Shown piece by piece: positions 7,956 through 15,232 of a stretch of 64,000 bases of DNA. Positions within the stretch are counted from its first letter, which is position 1. Every line of letters begins with the position of its first letter. The translations under genes were made by a program, and so were the position numbers. The stretch covers positions 1 to 64,000 of the forward strand of contig JANPDL010000027.1 in assembly GCA_031431475.1 (NCBI GenBank), given 5' to 3'. The DNA is from JADCCX01 sp031431475 (GTDB lineage Bacteria; Pseudomonadota; Alphaproteobacteria; Rhizobiales; Beijerinckiaceae). Under the pieces are notes generated by a model. The model saw only the letters and a program-made list of their open reading frames with translations, had not been told where the DNA came from and did not search any database.

Positions 7956-8204
7956 ATGTCGAAAACCGACAAGCTGATCATCGCCATGCGCCGCAATCCT
8001 GCGGGAGACTGGAGTATCGGCGATATTCAGCGACTGGCGGATCATCTGGGCTGGACATGTCTGCCGCCATCAGGTGGCGGGTCGCACTGGAAGATCACGG
8101 CACCGGGCAGTGATGTGATTCTGACAGTTCCAGCAAAGCGCCCGATCAAGGCGATTTATATCCGCCGGCTGATCATGTTGATGGACGAGGTTGGAGGCCA
8201 ATGA
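7956..8204 (+). CDS. hicA: HicA-family toxin
   Basis: 82 residues, with a double-stranded RNA-binding-like fold. The catalytic His lies in PSGGGSHWKI, the HicA signature, and the ending VPAKRPIKAIYIRRLI is the usual HicA C-terminal helix region. HicA is an mRNA interferase. No Shine-Dalgarno sequence precedes the ATG. The gene overlaps hicB by 4 bases. Confidence 0.88.
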   Translation: MSKTDKLIIAMRRNPAGDWSIGDIQRLADHLGWTCLPPSGGGSHWKITAPGSDVILTVPAKRPIKAIYIRRLIMLMDEVGGQ

Positions 8205-8557
8205 AATTAAAAAGCACGGCAAAACAGGTTGACTACGCCATCATGGTAGAGCCGTTGAAGGCGGAGGATGGCGGCGGCTGGCTGGCCAGCGTTCCGGCGC
8301 TGCCGGGCTGCATGGGCGATGGCGAGACCCGCGAGGAGGCTTTGGCCGATGTGCTGAACGCCATCGAGGAATGGAAGGATGCGGCGCGCCAGCTTGGCCG
8401 TGATATCCCCGGTCCTGTTGCGCTGGGCCAATGGCGGCAGAGGGTTCCGCGCTCCCTGCATGACAAGCTGAAGCGTCTGGCGGAAACGGAAGGGGTCAGC
8501 CTCAACCAGCTTGTCACAAGCGTTCTGGCCGAATCCGTTGGCAAACGTGTGATGTGA
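8201..8557 (+). CDS. hicB: HicB-family antitoxin
   Basis: 118 residues: an N-terminal partial RNase H-like HicB domain (IMVEPLKAEDGGGWLASVPALPGCMGDGETREEALADVLNAIEEWKDAAR) and a C-terminal ribbon-helix-helix DNA-binding domain (RVPRSLHDKLKRLAETEGVSLNQL...). The first part neutralises HicA, the second represses the promoter. It is the last gene before the rpoH regulatory region. Confidence 0.9.
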   Translation: MKLKSTAKQVDYAIMVEPLKAEDGGGWLASVPALPGCMGDGETREEALADVLNAIEEWKDAARQLGRDIPGPVALGQWRQRVPRSLHDKLKRLAETEGVSLNQLVTSVLAESVGKRVM

Positions 8558-8637
8558 CGGAGTTCAGGTCTGATACAGCAGACCCGCCTCACCCCATCGT
8601 GAACACTGCCATCTTTCCGCCACAGAGGATTTGAAAT

Positions 8638-8651
8638 ATAACCATTGTTAT
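8638..8651. promoter_or_regulatory. Inverted repeat between hicB and rpoH
   Basis: ATAAC-CATT-GTTAT, a perfect 5-base inverted repeat in an A/T-rich patch preceded by TTGAAA (8631-8636). It has the same half-sites as the parDE operator at 7313-7323. It lies in the 155-base gap that must hold the rpoH promoter. Whether it binds a toxin-antitoxin repressor or is simply part of the rpoH promoter cannot be told from sequence. Confidence 0.4.
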
Positions 8652-8712
8652 CGGTTGGCGTAATGCAGCCGTTCATCGATCTGCCTCTGTCGGGGGGATC
8701 AAGGAGGATACC

Positions 8713-9621
8713 ATGGCTTCTGCCACGATGCCTGCGCTTGCAGGCGATATGGGTTTAACCCGTTATCTCACGGAAATCCGCAAATTTCCGCTTCTGGAGC
8801 CCCAGAAGGAATACATGCTGGCCAAACGCTTCCGCGAACATGATGATTCCAAGGCGGCCCACCAGCTCGTGACCTCGCATCTGCGCCTCGTGGCGAAGAT
8901 CGCGATGGGTTATCGCGGCTATGGTTTGCCCATCGGCGAGGTCATGTCCGAAGGCAACGTTGGCCTGATGCAGGCGGTCAAGCGCTTCGAGCCCGACCGC
9001 GGCTTCCGCCTCGCGACCTATGCGATGTGGTGGATCAAGGCCTCGATTCAGGAATACATCCTGCGGTCGTGGAGCCTGGTGAAGATGGGCACCACTGCGA
9101 ACCAGAAAAAGCTGTTCTTCAACCTGCGCAAGGCCAAGAGCCAGATACAGGCACTGGGAGAGGGTGATCTGCGCCCCGATCAGGTCGCGATCATCGCCAC
9201 CAAGCTGGGCGTGGAAGAGCGGGAAGTGGTCGAGATGAACCGTCGTCTCGGCGGTGACAGCTCGCTGAACGCTCCCTTGCGCGAAGATGGTGACAGCGGC
9301 GACTGGCAGGATTTCCTCGTGGACGACGCTGTCACACAGGAATCCATGGTGGTCGACGGTGAGGAGAAGGACAACCGCTCGCTGGCGTTGTCGCGCGCCA
9401 TGGCGACGCTGAACCCGCGCGAGCGCCGCATCATCGAGGCGCGCAAGCTGGTGGATGATCCCATCACGCTGGAGGAGCTTTCCACCGAGTTCAACGTCTC
9501 GCGCGAGCGTGTGCGCCAGATCGAGGTCCGGGCGTTCGAGAAGCTGCAGGAGGCTGTGGTGAAGAACCTGGCCGTGATCGAGGCGCGTCCAATGGACAGG
9601 CCGCAACTCGCGGCGGCGTAG
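8713..9621 (+). CDS. rpoH: RNA polymerase sigma-32 factor RpoH
   Basis: 302-residue heat-shock sigma factor. Regions 2.1-2.4 run from about residue 50 to 120 (SEGNVGLMQAVKRFEPDRGFRLATYAMWWIKASIQEYI). The diagnostic RpoH box QKKLFFNLR is at 131-139 and a region-4 helix-turn-helix (LEELSTEFNVSRERVRQIEVRAFEKLQ) is at about 252-280. AAGGAGGATACC precedes the ATG, a strong ribosome site. Alphaproteobacteria often have two rpoH paralogues; which one this is cannot be decided here. A strong hairpin follows. Confidence 0.95.
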   Translation: MASATMPALAGDMGLTRYLTEIRKFPLLEPQKEYMLAKRFREHDDSKAAHQLVTSHLRLVAKIAMGYRGYGLPIGEVMSEGNVGLMQAVKRFEPDRGFRLATYAMWWIKASIQEYILRSWSLVKMGTTANQKKLFFNLRKAKSQIQALGEGDLRPDQVAIIATKLGVEEREVVEMNRRLGGDSSLNAPLREDGDSGDWQDFLVDDAVTQESMVVDGEEKDNRSLALSRAMATLNPRERRIIEARKLVDDPITLEELSTEFNVSRERVRQIEVRAFEKLQEAVVKNLAVIEARPMDRPQLAAA

Positions 9622-9648
9622 GCCTTTACTCTTTAGGATATGCAGTTT

Positions 9649-9669
9649 GGGAGCGGAATTTCCGCTCCC
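9649..9669 (+). terminator. Rho-independent-type hairpin after rpoH
   Basis: GGGAGCGG (9649-9656) pairs perfectly with CCGCTCCC (9662-9669) around AATTT; the tail ATTTGCATT is only moderately T-rich. It lies 28 bases beyond the rpoH stop. Confidence 0.65.
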
Positions 9670-9801
9670 ATTTGCATTGCAAACGCACCCTTTTGCGATT
9701 ATAGCCTCCCCATTCCCGATTAGTCAGAGCCTTTTGCTCCGCGCCGACGGGTCGGCGGACGAAGAACCTTTGACTCGAACACACGCGCAGGAGACGACCC
9801 C

Positions 9802-10467
9802 ATGACGACGCTGCTGATGCCGAAGGCGACCGCTGTCTGGCTGGTCGAGAACACCAGCCTGACGTTCGAGCAGATCGCGCATTTCTGCACGTTGCATCCG
9901 CTTGAGGTGAAGGCCATCGCGGATGGCGAGGCGGCCACTGGCATCAAGGGTTTTGATCCGATCATGCATGGCCAGCTCACGCGTGAGGAGCTGGACAAGG
10001 CGCAGGGCGATGCCGAGCATCATCTCAAGCTGTCGGTGTCCAAGGTGCGCCTGCCGGAGCCGCCGAAGCGCAAGGGTCCCCGCTACACGCCGCTGTCACG
10101 CCGTCAGGACCGGCCCAATGCAATCCTCTGGCTGTTGCGCAGTCACCCCGAAGTGAAAGATGCGGGCATCATGCGTCTTGTTGGTACCACGAAAAGCACC
10201 ATCGCCGCCATCAAGGAGCGCACACACTGGCAGTCCTCCACGCTGTCACCGCTCGATCCCGTGACTTTGGGCCTGTGCTCGCAGATCGATCTCGATTTTG
10301 AAGTCAATCGTGCGTCCAAGGACAAGCCGGAAGCACCGGTCGATACCGGACCTACCTTGCTCAAGGCCGAAGACACGACAGGCGAGAAAGCGGACAAGGA
10401 CGGCGATCTGGATGTGAGCGCGGTGTTTGCCAAGCTGAAGCAGTTGAAGGCCGCTGACGAGCAGTGA
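9802..10467 (+). CDS. trcR: DUF1013 protein, cell cycle transcriptional regulator TrcR
   Basis: 221 residues. The first 150 match the alphaproteobacteria-specific DUF1013 family: MPKATAVWLVENTSLTFEQIAHFCTLHPLEVKAIADGE (a helix-turn-helix-like segment) and GPRYTPLSRRQDRPNAILWLLRSHPEVKDAGIMRLVGTTKSTI (a second). The tail from about 175 is acidic and low-complexity. In Caulobacter the orthologue TrcR binds RNA polymerase at cell-cycle and essential promoters. It stands alone between rpoH and a convergent anti-sigma gene. Confidence 0.85.
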   Translation: MTTLLMPKATAVWLVENTSLTFEQIAHFCTLHPLEVKAIADGEAATGIKGFDPIMHGQLTREELDKAQGDAEHHLKLSVSKVRLPEPPKRKGPRYTPLSRRQDRPNAILWLLRSHPEVKDAGIMRLVGTTKSTIAAIKERTHWQSSTLSPLDPVTLGLCSQIDLDFEVNRASKDKPEAPVDTGPTLLKAEDTTGEKADKDGDLDVSAVFAKLKQLKAADEQ

Positions 10468-10515
10468 GGCCTGCCATCGGTCTTGTTACCTGAGTACGGG
10501 CTTATTGACTGTAAT

Positions 10516-11298
10516 CTACCAAAGCTCGCGGCTGAGCCGAAGCATCTCATCAAGATTGAGATCAGACACGGCGCGATAGGCGACTCCGTTCCTGTTCCAG
10601 CTCAGCAGATTGAAGCCATTGCGAAGTGTCGCATTCGCCGTCGAATCGGCCATGCTTGGCTCCGGCCACATGAAGACGTTGATCAAATGTAGTCGACGTT
10701 TGTACACCAGCGTCCCCACGCGGCGATCAGCGACATAATCCAGACGCCCGCCGACCAGTGGAAACCCGGCTGTGGCCAGGTCCCGGACCTGCGGAGCGAA
10801 ATCGAGGCGCCCGGCAAACCATGGCTGGACCGTATGCTGATCGGAGGACGCAATCTGGACCGGCGTATCCTGCAGAAGCGTCCGGATATGCGCGCTGACG
10901 ATATCGCGTTCGAGGTGGCTGTTTGTGGCCCTGGTTTCCAGCACTTGCCATGTCGTGATCGCTGACAACAGCGAGACCGCAAGCAACACAGCCGCACGCT
11001 GTGCGAAGTGGCGGACCCGGAAAGGACTGTCGCCTGACATGAACCGGTTTGTCGCAGTGGTCGTAAGCTGCCGATTGTCGTGCCTGTCAAGCTCCGCTCT
11101 GATGCGTTGTGCAAGCGCAGGCGGCGCGGTGGTTCTGCCCCGGGCCTTCAGCGCTTGACCGATGCGGTCATCGGTGGCCATGAGCGCGCTGCACGCCTTG
11201 CATTGATCAAGATGGGCCAAAACAGCCCGTCGCTCATCGGCGGATAGCTCGCCATCCCGATAGGCACCCAGCAGTTCCTGCACACGATCACATTGCAT
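10516..11298 (-). CDS. Membrane-anchored zinc-finger anti-sigma factor
   Basis: 260 residues. The cytosolic N-terminus carries the anti-sigma zinc motif HLDQCKAC (His29, Cys33, Cys36), usually completed by Cys3; one membrane helix follows at about 99-118, and then a periplasmic domain of about 140 residues. The layout is that of ECF anti-sigma factors that hold their sigma at the membrane until an envelope or redox signal arrives. The ATG overlaps the end of the sigma gene by 11 bases, so they are one operon. No site-1 protease determinant can be judged from sequence alone. Confidence 0.88.
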   Translation of the reverse strand: MQCDRVQELLGAYRDGELSADERRAVLAHLDQCKACSALMATDDRIGQALKARGRTTAPPALAQRIRAELDRHDNRQLTTTATNRFMSGDSPFRVRHFAQRAAVLLAVSLLSAITTWQVLETRATNSHLERDIVSAHIRTLLQDTPVQIASSDQHTVQPWFAGRLDFAPQVRDLATAGFPLVGGRLDYVADRRVGTLVYKRRLHLINVFMWPEPSMADSTANATLRNGFNLLSWNRNGVAYRAVSDLNLDEMLRLSRELW

Positions 11299-11848
11299 TC
11301 TTGTCGTCCCGGTTCATGCGTTTCATCATGAGGCTTCTGAGTTCACTGCGGGCGCGCGACAACCGCGACATCACCGTGCCGACCGGAGCACCGATGATGT
11401 CAGCAACCTCGCGGTAGGAGAATTCCTCGATCTCACGCAAGATGATCACCTCACGGAAGGCGGGCGGCAACGCACCGATGGCTTCGGACAGAATGGCATG
11501 CTCCGACGCGTGAATCGCGGCAGCTTCCGGCGAAGGCTGCGCTATCGCCAGTTCGGCCTCAATCGCGGCAAGACCTGACCGGCCGCCAAGACTTTCGTCG
11601 AGCGAGATCACATTCCCGCCGCGGCGGCGTTCCTGCAGGTGCCGGTAGCAGACATTGCGCACGATGGTCAGCAGCCAGGGCTTGATGCTTTCGCCCTGCA
11701 GCTGATGAAAAGCGCGATAGGCCCTGAGATAAGAGTTCTGGACCGCATCTTCCGCATCGGCCCGGACGCGCAAAAGGGCGAACGCAAGATTGAACGCCGC
11801 ATCCATGTGGACCAGCGCCAGACGTTCAAATGTCGCCCTGTCATCCAT
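11288..11848 (-). CDS. ECF-family RNA polymerase sigma factor
   Basis: About 186 residues with sigma-2 (FERLALVHMDAAFNLAFALLR...AEDAVQNSYLRAYRAF) and sigma-4 (LPPAFREVIILREIEEFSYREVADIIGAPVGTVMSRLSRARSELR) domains and no sigma-3, the ECF layout. I place the start at the ATG at 11848 because a matching ECF promoter (about 11912-11884) lies further upstream; a longer in-frame reading to 11926 would run through that promoter. It is co-transcribed with the zinc-finger anti-sigma gene and probably autoregulated. Confidence 0.88.
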   Translation of the reverse strand: MDDRATFERLALVHMDAAFNLAFALLRVRADAEDAVQNSYLRAYRAFHQLQGESIKPWLLTIVRNVCYRHLQERRRGGNVISLDESLGGRSGLAAIEAELAIAQPSPEAAAIHASEHAILSEAIGALPPAFREVIILREIEEFSYREVADIIGAPVGTVMSRLSRARSELRSLMMKRMNRDDKNAM

Positions 11849-11883
11849 CCTGCGACCACATGCGCACTTCACCTCACGATGCA

Positions 11884-11912
11884 AGGACTCCGGAGCCTTC
11901 GGTTTTATTCCC
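11884..11912 (-). promoter_or_regulatory. ECF-type promoter of the sigma/anti-sigma operon
   Basis: On the minus strand GGGAATAAAAC (from 11912) is followed 13 bases later by GTCCTT. The same pair of elements at the same spacing occurs on the opposite strand facing the other way (11949-11977), which argues for recognition by the adjacent ECF sigma. The implied transcription start near 11877 leaves a leader of about 29 bases. Confidence 0.6.
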
Positions 11913-11948
11913 GACGGCGGCAACACAACGAGAAATACTGAATTGAGA

Positions 11949-11978
11949 GGGAATAAAACGGGGCGTTATCGGGTCTTG
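11949..11978 (+). promoter_or_regulatory. ECF-type promoter of the metallo-hydrolase/TPR/DoxX genes
   Basis: GGGAATAAAAC (11949-11959) and GTCTTG (11973-11978), matching the elements of the minus-strand promoter 40 bases away at the same spacing. It lies about 70 bases upstream of the ATG at 12046. The shared motif predicts that the three plus-strand genes form the regulon of the neighbouring ECF sigma. Confidence 0.6.
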
Positions 11979-12045
11979 TCGAGAATGGCAGTGGCACTCA
12001 CTGCCGGTGCTATCTTCACCAGACCTTACGCAAAAGGATTGCCCC

Positions 12046-13011
12046 ATGACAGACCTTTCCCGTCGCAGCCTCATGGCTGGCGCCAGTCTCGCCGCCGCCT
12101 TCGGCGTTTCGTCCCGCCTCGTCATTGACCCCGCATTCGCCCAGAAGACGCCGGGACCGTCCAAGCCCTTCCATACCTACAAGGTCGGCTCCTTCGAATG
12201 CACCACCATCTATGATGGCATATGGGAGAAGCCACATGATCTGGCGTTCATCAAGAACGCCAGCATCGACGAGGTGAAAGCGGCGATGAAAGCGGCTGGC
12301 CTGACGGATGAATTCGTCTCGATTCCCTTCATGCCGCTTGTCGTCAACACGGGCCGCGATCTGATCCTGTTCGACTCGGGAACCGGCGGCCAGGTTCAAC
12401 CGTCTGCAGGCAAGCTGCGGGAGAACATGGCCGCCGCCGGCATCGATCCAGCGCGCATAACCAAGGTGATGATCTCGCATTTCCACCCGGACCATCTCTT
12501 CGGCATCATGGAGAAAGACACCAATGCCCAGATCTATCCGGCGGCGGAGATCATCGTATCCGCTGCTGAATATCGATTCTGGACTGATTCGGCGGTCATC
12601 GAGAAGCTGCCCGAGGCCCGCAAGCCGCTGGCTAGGCGCATTCAGGCGACGTTGCCGAACTGGAAAAACGTCCGGCAGATCGAAGGAGAACGCGAGATTG
12701 TGGCAGGGATCAGCTCCGTGTCGACGCCCGGCCATACGCCCGGTCATATCGCGTTTCATCTCTCATCAGGCAATGCCCAGATGATCTTCTCGGGTGACAC
12801 ATTCTACCAGCCGGCCATGTCGCTGAAGACACCCCATTGGCAAGGCGCATTCGATCAGGACGGGCCACTCGCCGAAATGTCGCGCCGCAAACTGGCAGAC
12901 CGGCTGGTTGCCGACAAAATTCTTGTCTCCGGATATCATTTTCCATGGCCCGGCGCAGGCACGCTTGTCCGGGACGGCGCGGGCTATGCGCTGGTCTCGT
13001 CCCCGGTGTGA
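12046..13011 (+). CDS. Secreted (Tat) MBL-fold metallo-hydrolase
   Basis: 321 residues. A twin-arginine signal (LSRRSLMAGASLAAAF, then a cleavage-like site AFA before QKT at about 32) is followed by a metallo-beta-lactamase fold: HFHPDH at 145-150, GHTPGH downstream, SGDTF, and a late GYHFPWPG His. This is the glyoxalase-II/quorum-lactonase-like superfamily; the substrate is unknown. The ATG at 12046 has AAAAGGA about 10 bases upstream. It is the first gene downstream of an ECF-type promoter, with TPR and DoxX genes following. Confidence 0.87.
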   Translation: MTDLSRRSLMAGASLAAAFGVSSRLVIDPAFAQKTPGPSKPFHTYKVGSFECTTIYDGIWEKPHDLAFIKNASIDEVKAAMKAAGLTDEFVSIPFMPLVVNTGRDLILFDSGTGGQVQPSAGKLRENMAAAGIDPARITKVMISHFHPDHLFGIMEKDTNAQIYPAAEIIVSAAEYRFWTDSAVIEKLPEARKPLARRIQATLPNWKNVRQIEGEREIVAGISSVSTPGHTPGHIAFHLSSGNAQMIFSGDTFYQPAMSLKTPHWQGAFDQDGPLAEMSRRKLADRLVADKILVSGYHFPWPGAGTLVRDGAGYALVSSPV

Positions 13012-13091
13012 ACCCAGCAAAAAACGGCACGTCCTCCATCGTCGCATCCCGCTCATTCCGACACACGCAACTCACCACCAGGAGAACAATC

Positions 13092-13547
13092 ATGACCAGG
13101 ACAACCCTCAAGGCAATCGTCTTCGCCGCTTCGATGCTCTTTTCAACCGGTGCATTCGCCGTCGATACGGTGCCGACGAAGACGTCTCCCGACCTCACTT
13201 CGGTGCGCATCAAGATCAAGGCGCAGGATTTCAGGGCAGCCATTGCCGAGCTGACGCCGATGCTCCAGTCCCATCAGCATGCGGATGTGTACAATCTGCT
13301 GGGCTTCAGCCACCGAAAATCCGGAGAGATGAAAGAGGCCGCAACCTATTACGCCAAGGCGCTCGACTTCGACCCGGATCACAAGGGCGCTCTTGAGTAT
13401 CAGGGCGAGATGTTCATCCAGCTCGGCGATATCAACAAGGCAAACGGCAATCTCGCCCGGCTGGTCAAACTGTGCCCGGCGGGTTGCGAGGAGCGCGAGG
13501 ATCTGGAGAAGGCCGTTGCTGCGGTCACGAAACCGAAGGCGAGCTGA
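13092..13547 (+). CDS. Periplasmic TPR-repeat protein
   Basis: 151 residues: signal peptide (about 1-23, ending GAFA) and two to three tetratricopeptide-like helical repeats (VYNLLGFSHRKSGEMKEAATYYAKALDFDPDHKGALEYQGEMFIQLGDINKA). The Cys pair in KLCPAGCEE could form a disulfide outside the cytoplasm. TPR proteins act as binding scaffolds; the partner is unknown. GGAGA sits 6 bases before the ATG. It lies between the metallo-hydrolase and DoxX genes, 2 bases from the latter. Confidence 0.8.
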   Translation: MTRTTLKAIVFAASMLFSTGAFAVDTVPTKTSPDLTSVRIKIKAQDFRAAIAELTPMLQSHQHADVYNLLGFSHRKSGEMKEAATYYAKALDFDPDHKGALEYQGEMFIQLGDINKANGNLARLVKLCPAGCEEREDLEKAVAAVTKPKAS

Positions 13548-13548
13548 C

Positions 13549-13977
13549 GTGACCGGCGCATTCATGACCTCTGCGTTCCCCTGGCCGAAGGCTGAACCAT
13601 TCATCCTGCTCGTAAGCCGGATGCTGATTGCAACAATCTTTCTGCACGAAGCGATCGTCAAAATCGGAAAATATGAGGCGGCGGTAGCCTATACAGTCGC
13701 ATTCGGCCTGCCTGAGGTGCTGTTGCCTCTGGCCATTGTTGTAGAACTTGGCTCCGGTCTCGCATTGGCCGTTGGGGTTGGCACACGGTTGGCGTCGGGC
13801 ATTCTGGCCCTCTTCTGCATCGGCACGGCAGTCGTCTTTCACATGAAGTTCAGCGAAGCCAATCAGTTGCTGCACTTCGAGAAAAACCTGGCGATGGCCG
13901 GGGGGCTTATCGCCATGATGGTCACTGGGCCGGGTTGCCTGACACTGCCTGAACTGGTGGCCAGAATACGGGTCTGA
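13549..13977 (+). CDS. DoxX-family membrane protein
   Basis: 142 residues, four hydrophobic helices. The core SRMLIATIFLHEAIVKI...LPLAIVVELGSGLALAVGVGTRLASGILALFCIGTAVVFH is characteristic of the DoxX/SURF4 family, linked to membrane redox and oxidative stress functions. I use the GTG 1 base after the TPR stop (GGCGAG upstream); an ATG at 13564 is an alternative. It is the third gene of the putative ECF-controlled unit. Confidence 0.82.
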   Translation: MTGAFMTSAFPWPKAEPFILLVSRMLIATIFLHEAIVKIGKYEAAVAYTVAFGLPEVLLPLAIVVELGSGLALAVGVGTRLASGILALFCIGTAVVFHMKFSEANQLLHFEKNLAMAGGLIAMMVTGPGCLTLPELVARIRV

Positions 13978-14003
13978 AGCAGCGCATCAGGAGCGGAATT
14001 GCA

Positions 14004-15080
14004 TCACGCATTGTCCACGCGGATCGCCCCGATCACCGCATCAGTCACCTGCCGCGTGTTCGCCTTACCGCCCAGATCCGGCGTGTGCAGCGCTGCATCG
14101 CCCGTCACGCGCTCTATGGCGCGCATCAGCCGTGCAGCGGCAGCGGGCTCGCCCAGATGCTCCAGCATCATCACCGCTGACCAGAACGTACCGACCGGGT
14201 TGGCAATGCCCTTGCCCATGATGTCGAAGGCCGAACCGTGGATCGGCTCGAACATGGACGGGAATTTGCGCTCCGGGTTGAGATTGGCCGTCGGCGCGAT
14301 GCCGAGCGATCCCGCCAGCGCTGCGGCCAGGTCGGACAGGATATCGGCATGCAGGTTGGTGGCGACGATGGTGTCCAGCGTCTGTGGCTTGAGGGTCATG
14401 CGCATTGTCATGGCATCAACCAGCATCTTGTCGCTGCTGACGTCCGGAAATTCCTTCGCCACTTCAGCGGCGATCTCGTCCCACATCACCATGGCGTGGC
14501 GCTGCGCGTTGGATTTTGTCACCACGGTCAGCAGCTTGCGCGGGCGTGATTGCGCCAGCCTGAAAGCAAAGCGCATGATGCGTGTCACACCGGCGCGGGT
14601 CATCATGGACACGTCGGTGGCGACCTCCTCCGGATGGCCCTGATGCACGCGACCGCCAACACCGGAATACTCGCCTTCCGAGTTTTCGCGCACGATCACC
14701 CAGTCGAGCTCCGGCCCCGAGACATTGCGGAGCGGGCTGGTAATGCCGGGCAGGATGCGCGTGGGCCGCACGTTGGCATATTGATCAAACGGCTGGCAGA
14801 TCGCGAGACGCAGGCCCCAGAGTGTGATGTGATCGGGAATATCGGGATGTCCGGCAGAGCCGAACAGGATAGCATCGTGGTTGCGGATCATGTCCCGGCC
14901 ATCCGTCGGCATCATGCGACCATAGAGCTTGTAGTATTCTCCACCCCAGTCAAAGTGATCGAAGGCCAGGCCGAAGCCACCGTCACGCGCGGCCAATGCC
15001 TCCAGTACCTCGACACCCGCAGCAATGACTTCCGTTCCGATGCCGTCACCGGGGATGGCTGCAATGCGGTAGGTTTTCAT
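14004..15080 (-). CDS. ttuC: Tartrate/D-malate dehydrogenase-type beta-decarboxylating dehydrogenase
   Basis: 358 residues of the isocitrate/isopropylmalate dehydrogenase family. IPGDGIG is at the N-terminus, and the C-terminal nucleotide region has MFEPIHGSAFDIMGKGIANPVGTFWSAVMMLEHLG, the sequence style of tartrate dehydrogenase/decarboxylase and D-malate dehydrogenase rather than LeuB. It oxidises a 2-hydroxy-dicarboxylate with NAD and divalent metal. It is divergent from a Bug-type binding protein gene 150 bases away, consistent with dicarboxylate use. Exact substrate (tartrate, D-malate or 3-isopropylmalate) is not decidable. Confidence 0.85.
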   Translation of the reverse strand: MKTYRIAAIPGDGIGTEVIAAGVEVLEALAARDGGFGLAFDHFDWGGEYYKLYGRMMPTDGRDMIRNHDAILFGSAGHPDIPDHITLWGLRLAICQPFDQYANVRPTRILPGITSPLRNVSGPELDWVIVRENSEGEYSGVGGRVHQGHPEEVATDVSMMTRAGVTRIMRFAFRLAQSRPRKLLTVVTKSNAQRHAMVMWDEIAAEVAKEFPDVSSDKMLVDAMTMRMTLKPQTLDTIVATNLHADILSDLAAALAGSLGIAPTANLNPERKFPSMFEPIHGSAFDIMGKGIANPVGTFWSAVMMLEHLGEPAAAARLMRAIERVTGDAALHTPDLGGKANTRQVTDAVIGAIRVDNA

Positions 15081-15232
15081 GGCAGGCTGCTGCTCCCGTT
15101 GTGCTGTAATCCGGCTCTGCCTGGCTCATATCTCAGCACTTCCGGTATCGCCAGCAATGATGCACACTATCAAAGCCTATTGGAAATCGCGCTGCATAAA
15201 GGCTGCGAAACGAAGGTTACGGGGAGGAAAGA

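Noticed and set aside
3280..8557. Accessory stretch considered as a prophage or integrative island
   Set aside because: HNH and toxin-antitoxin genes are present but there is no integrase, structural, packaging or replication gene, and dsbB, the DedA-like gene and rluD are core genes lying between them.
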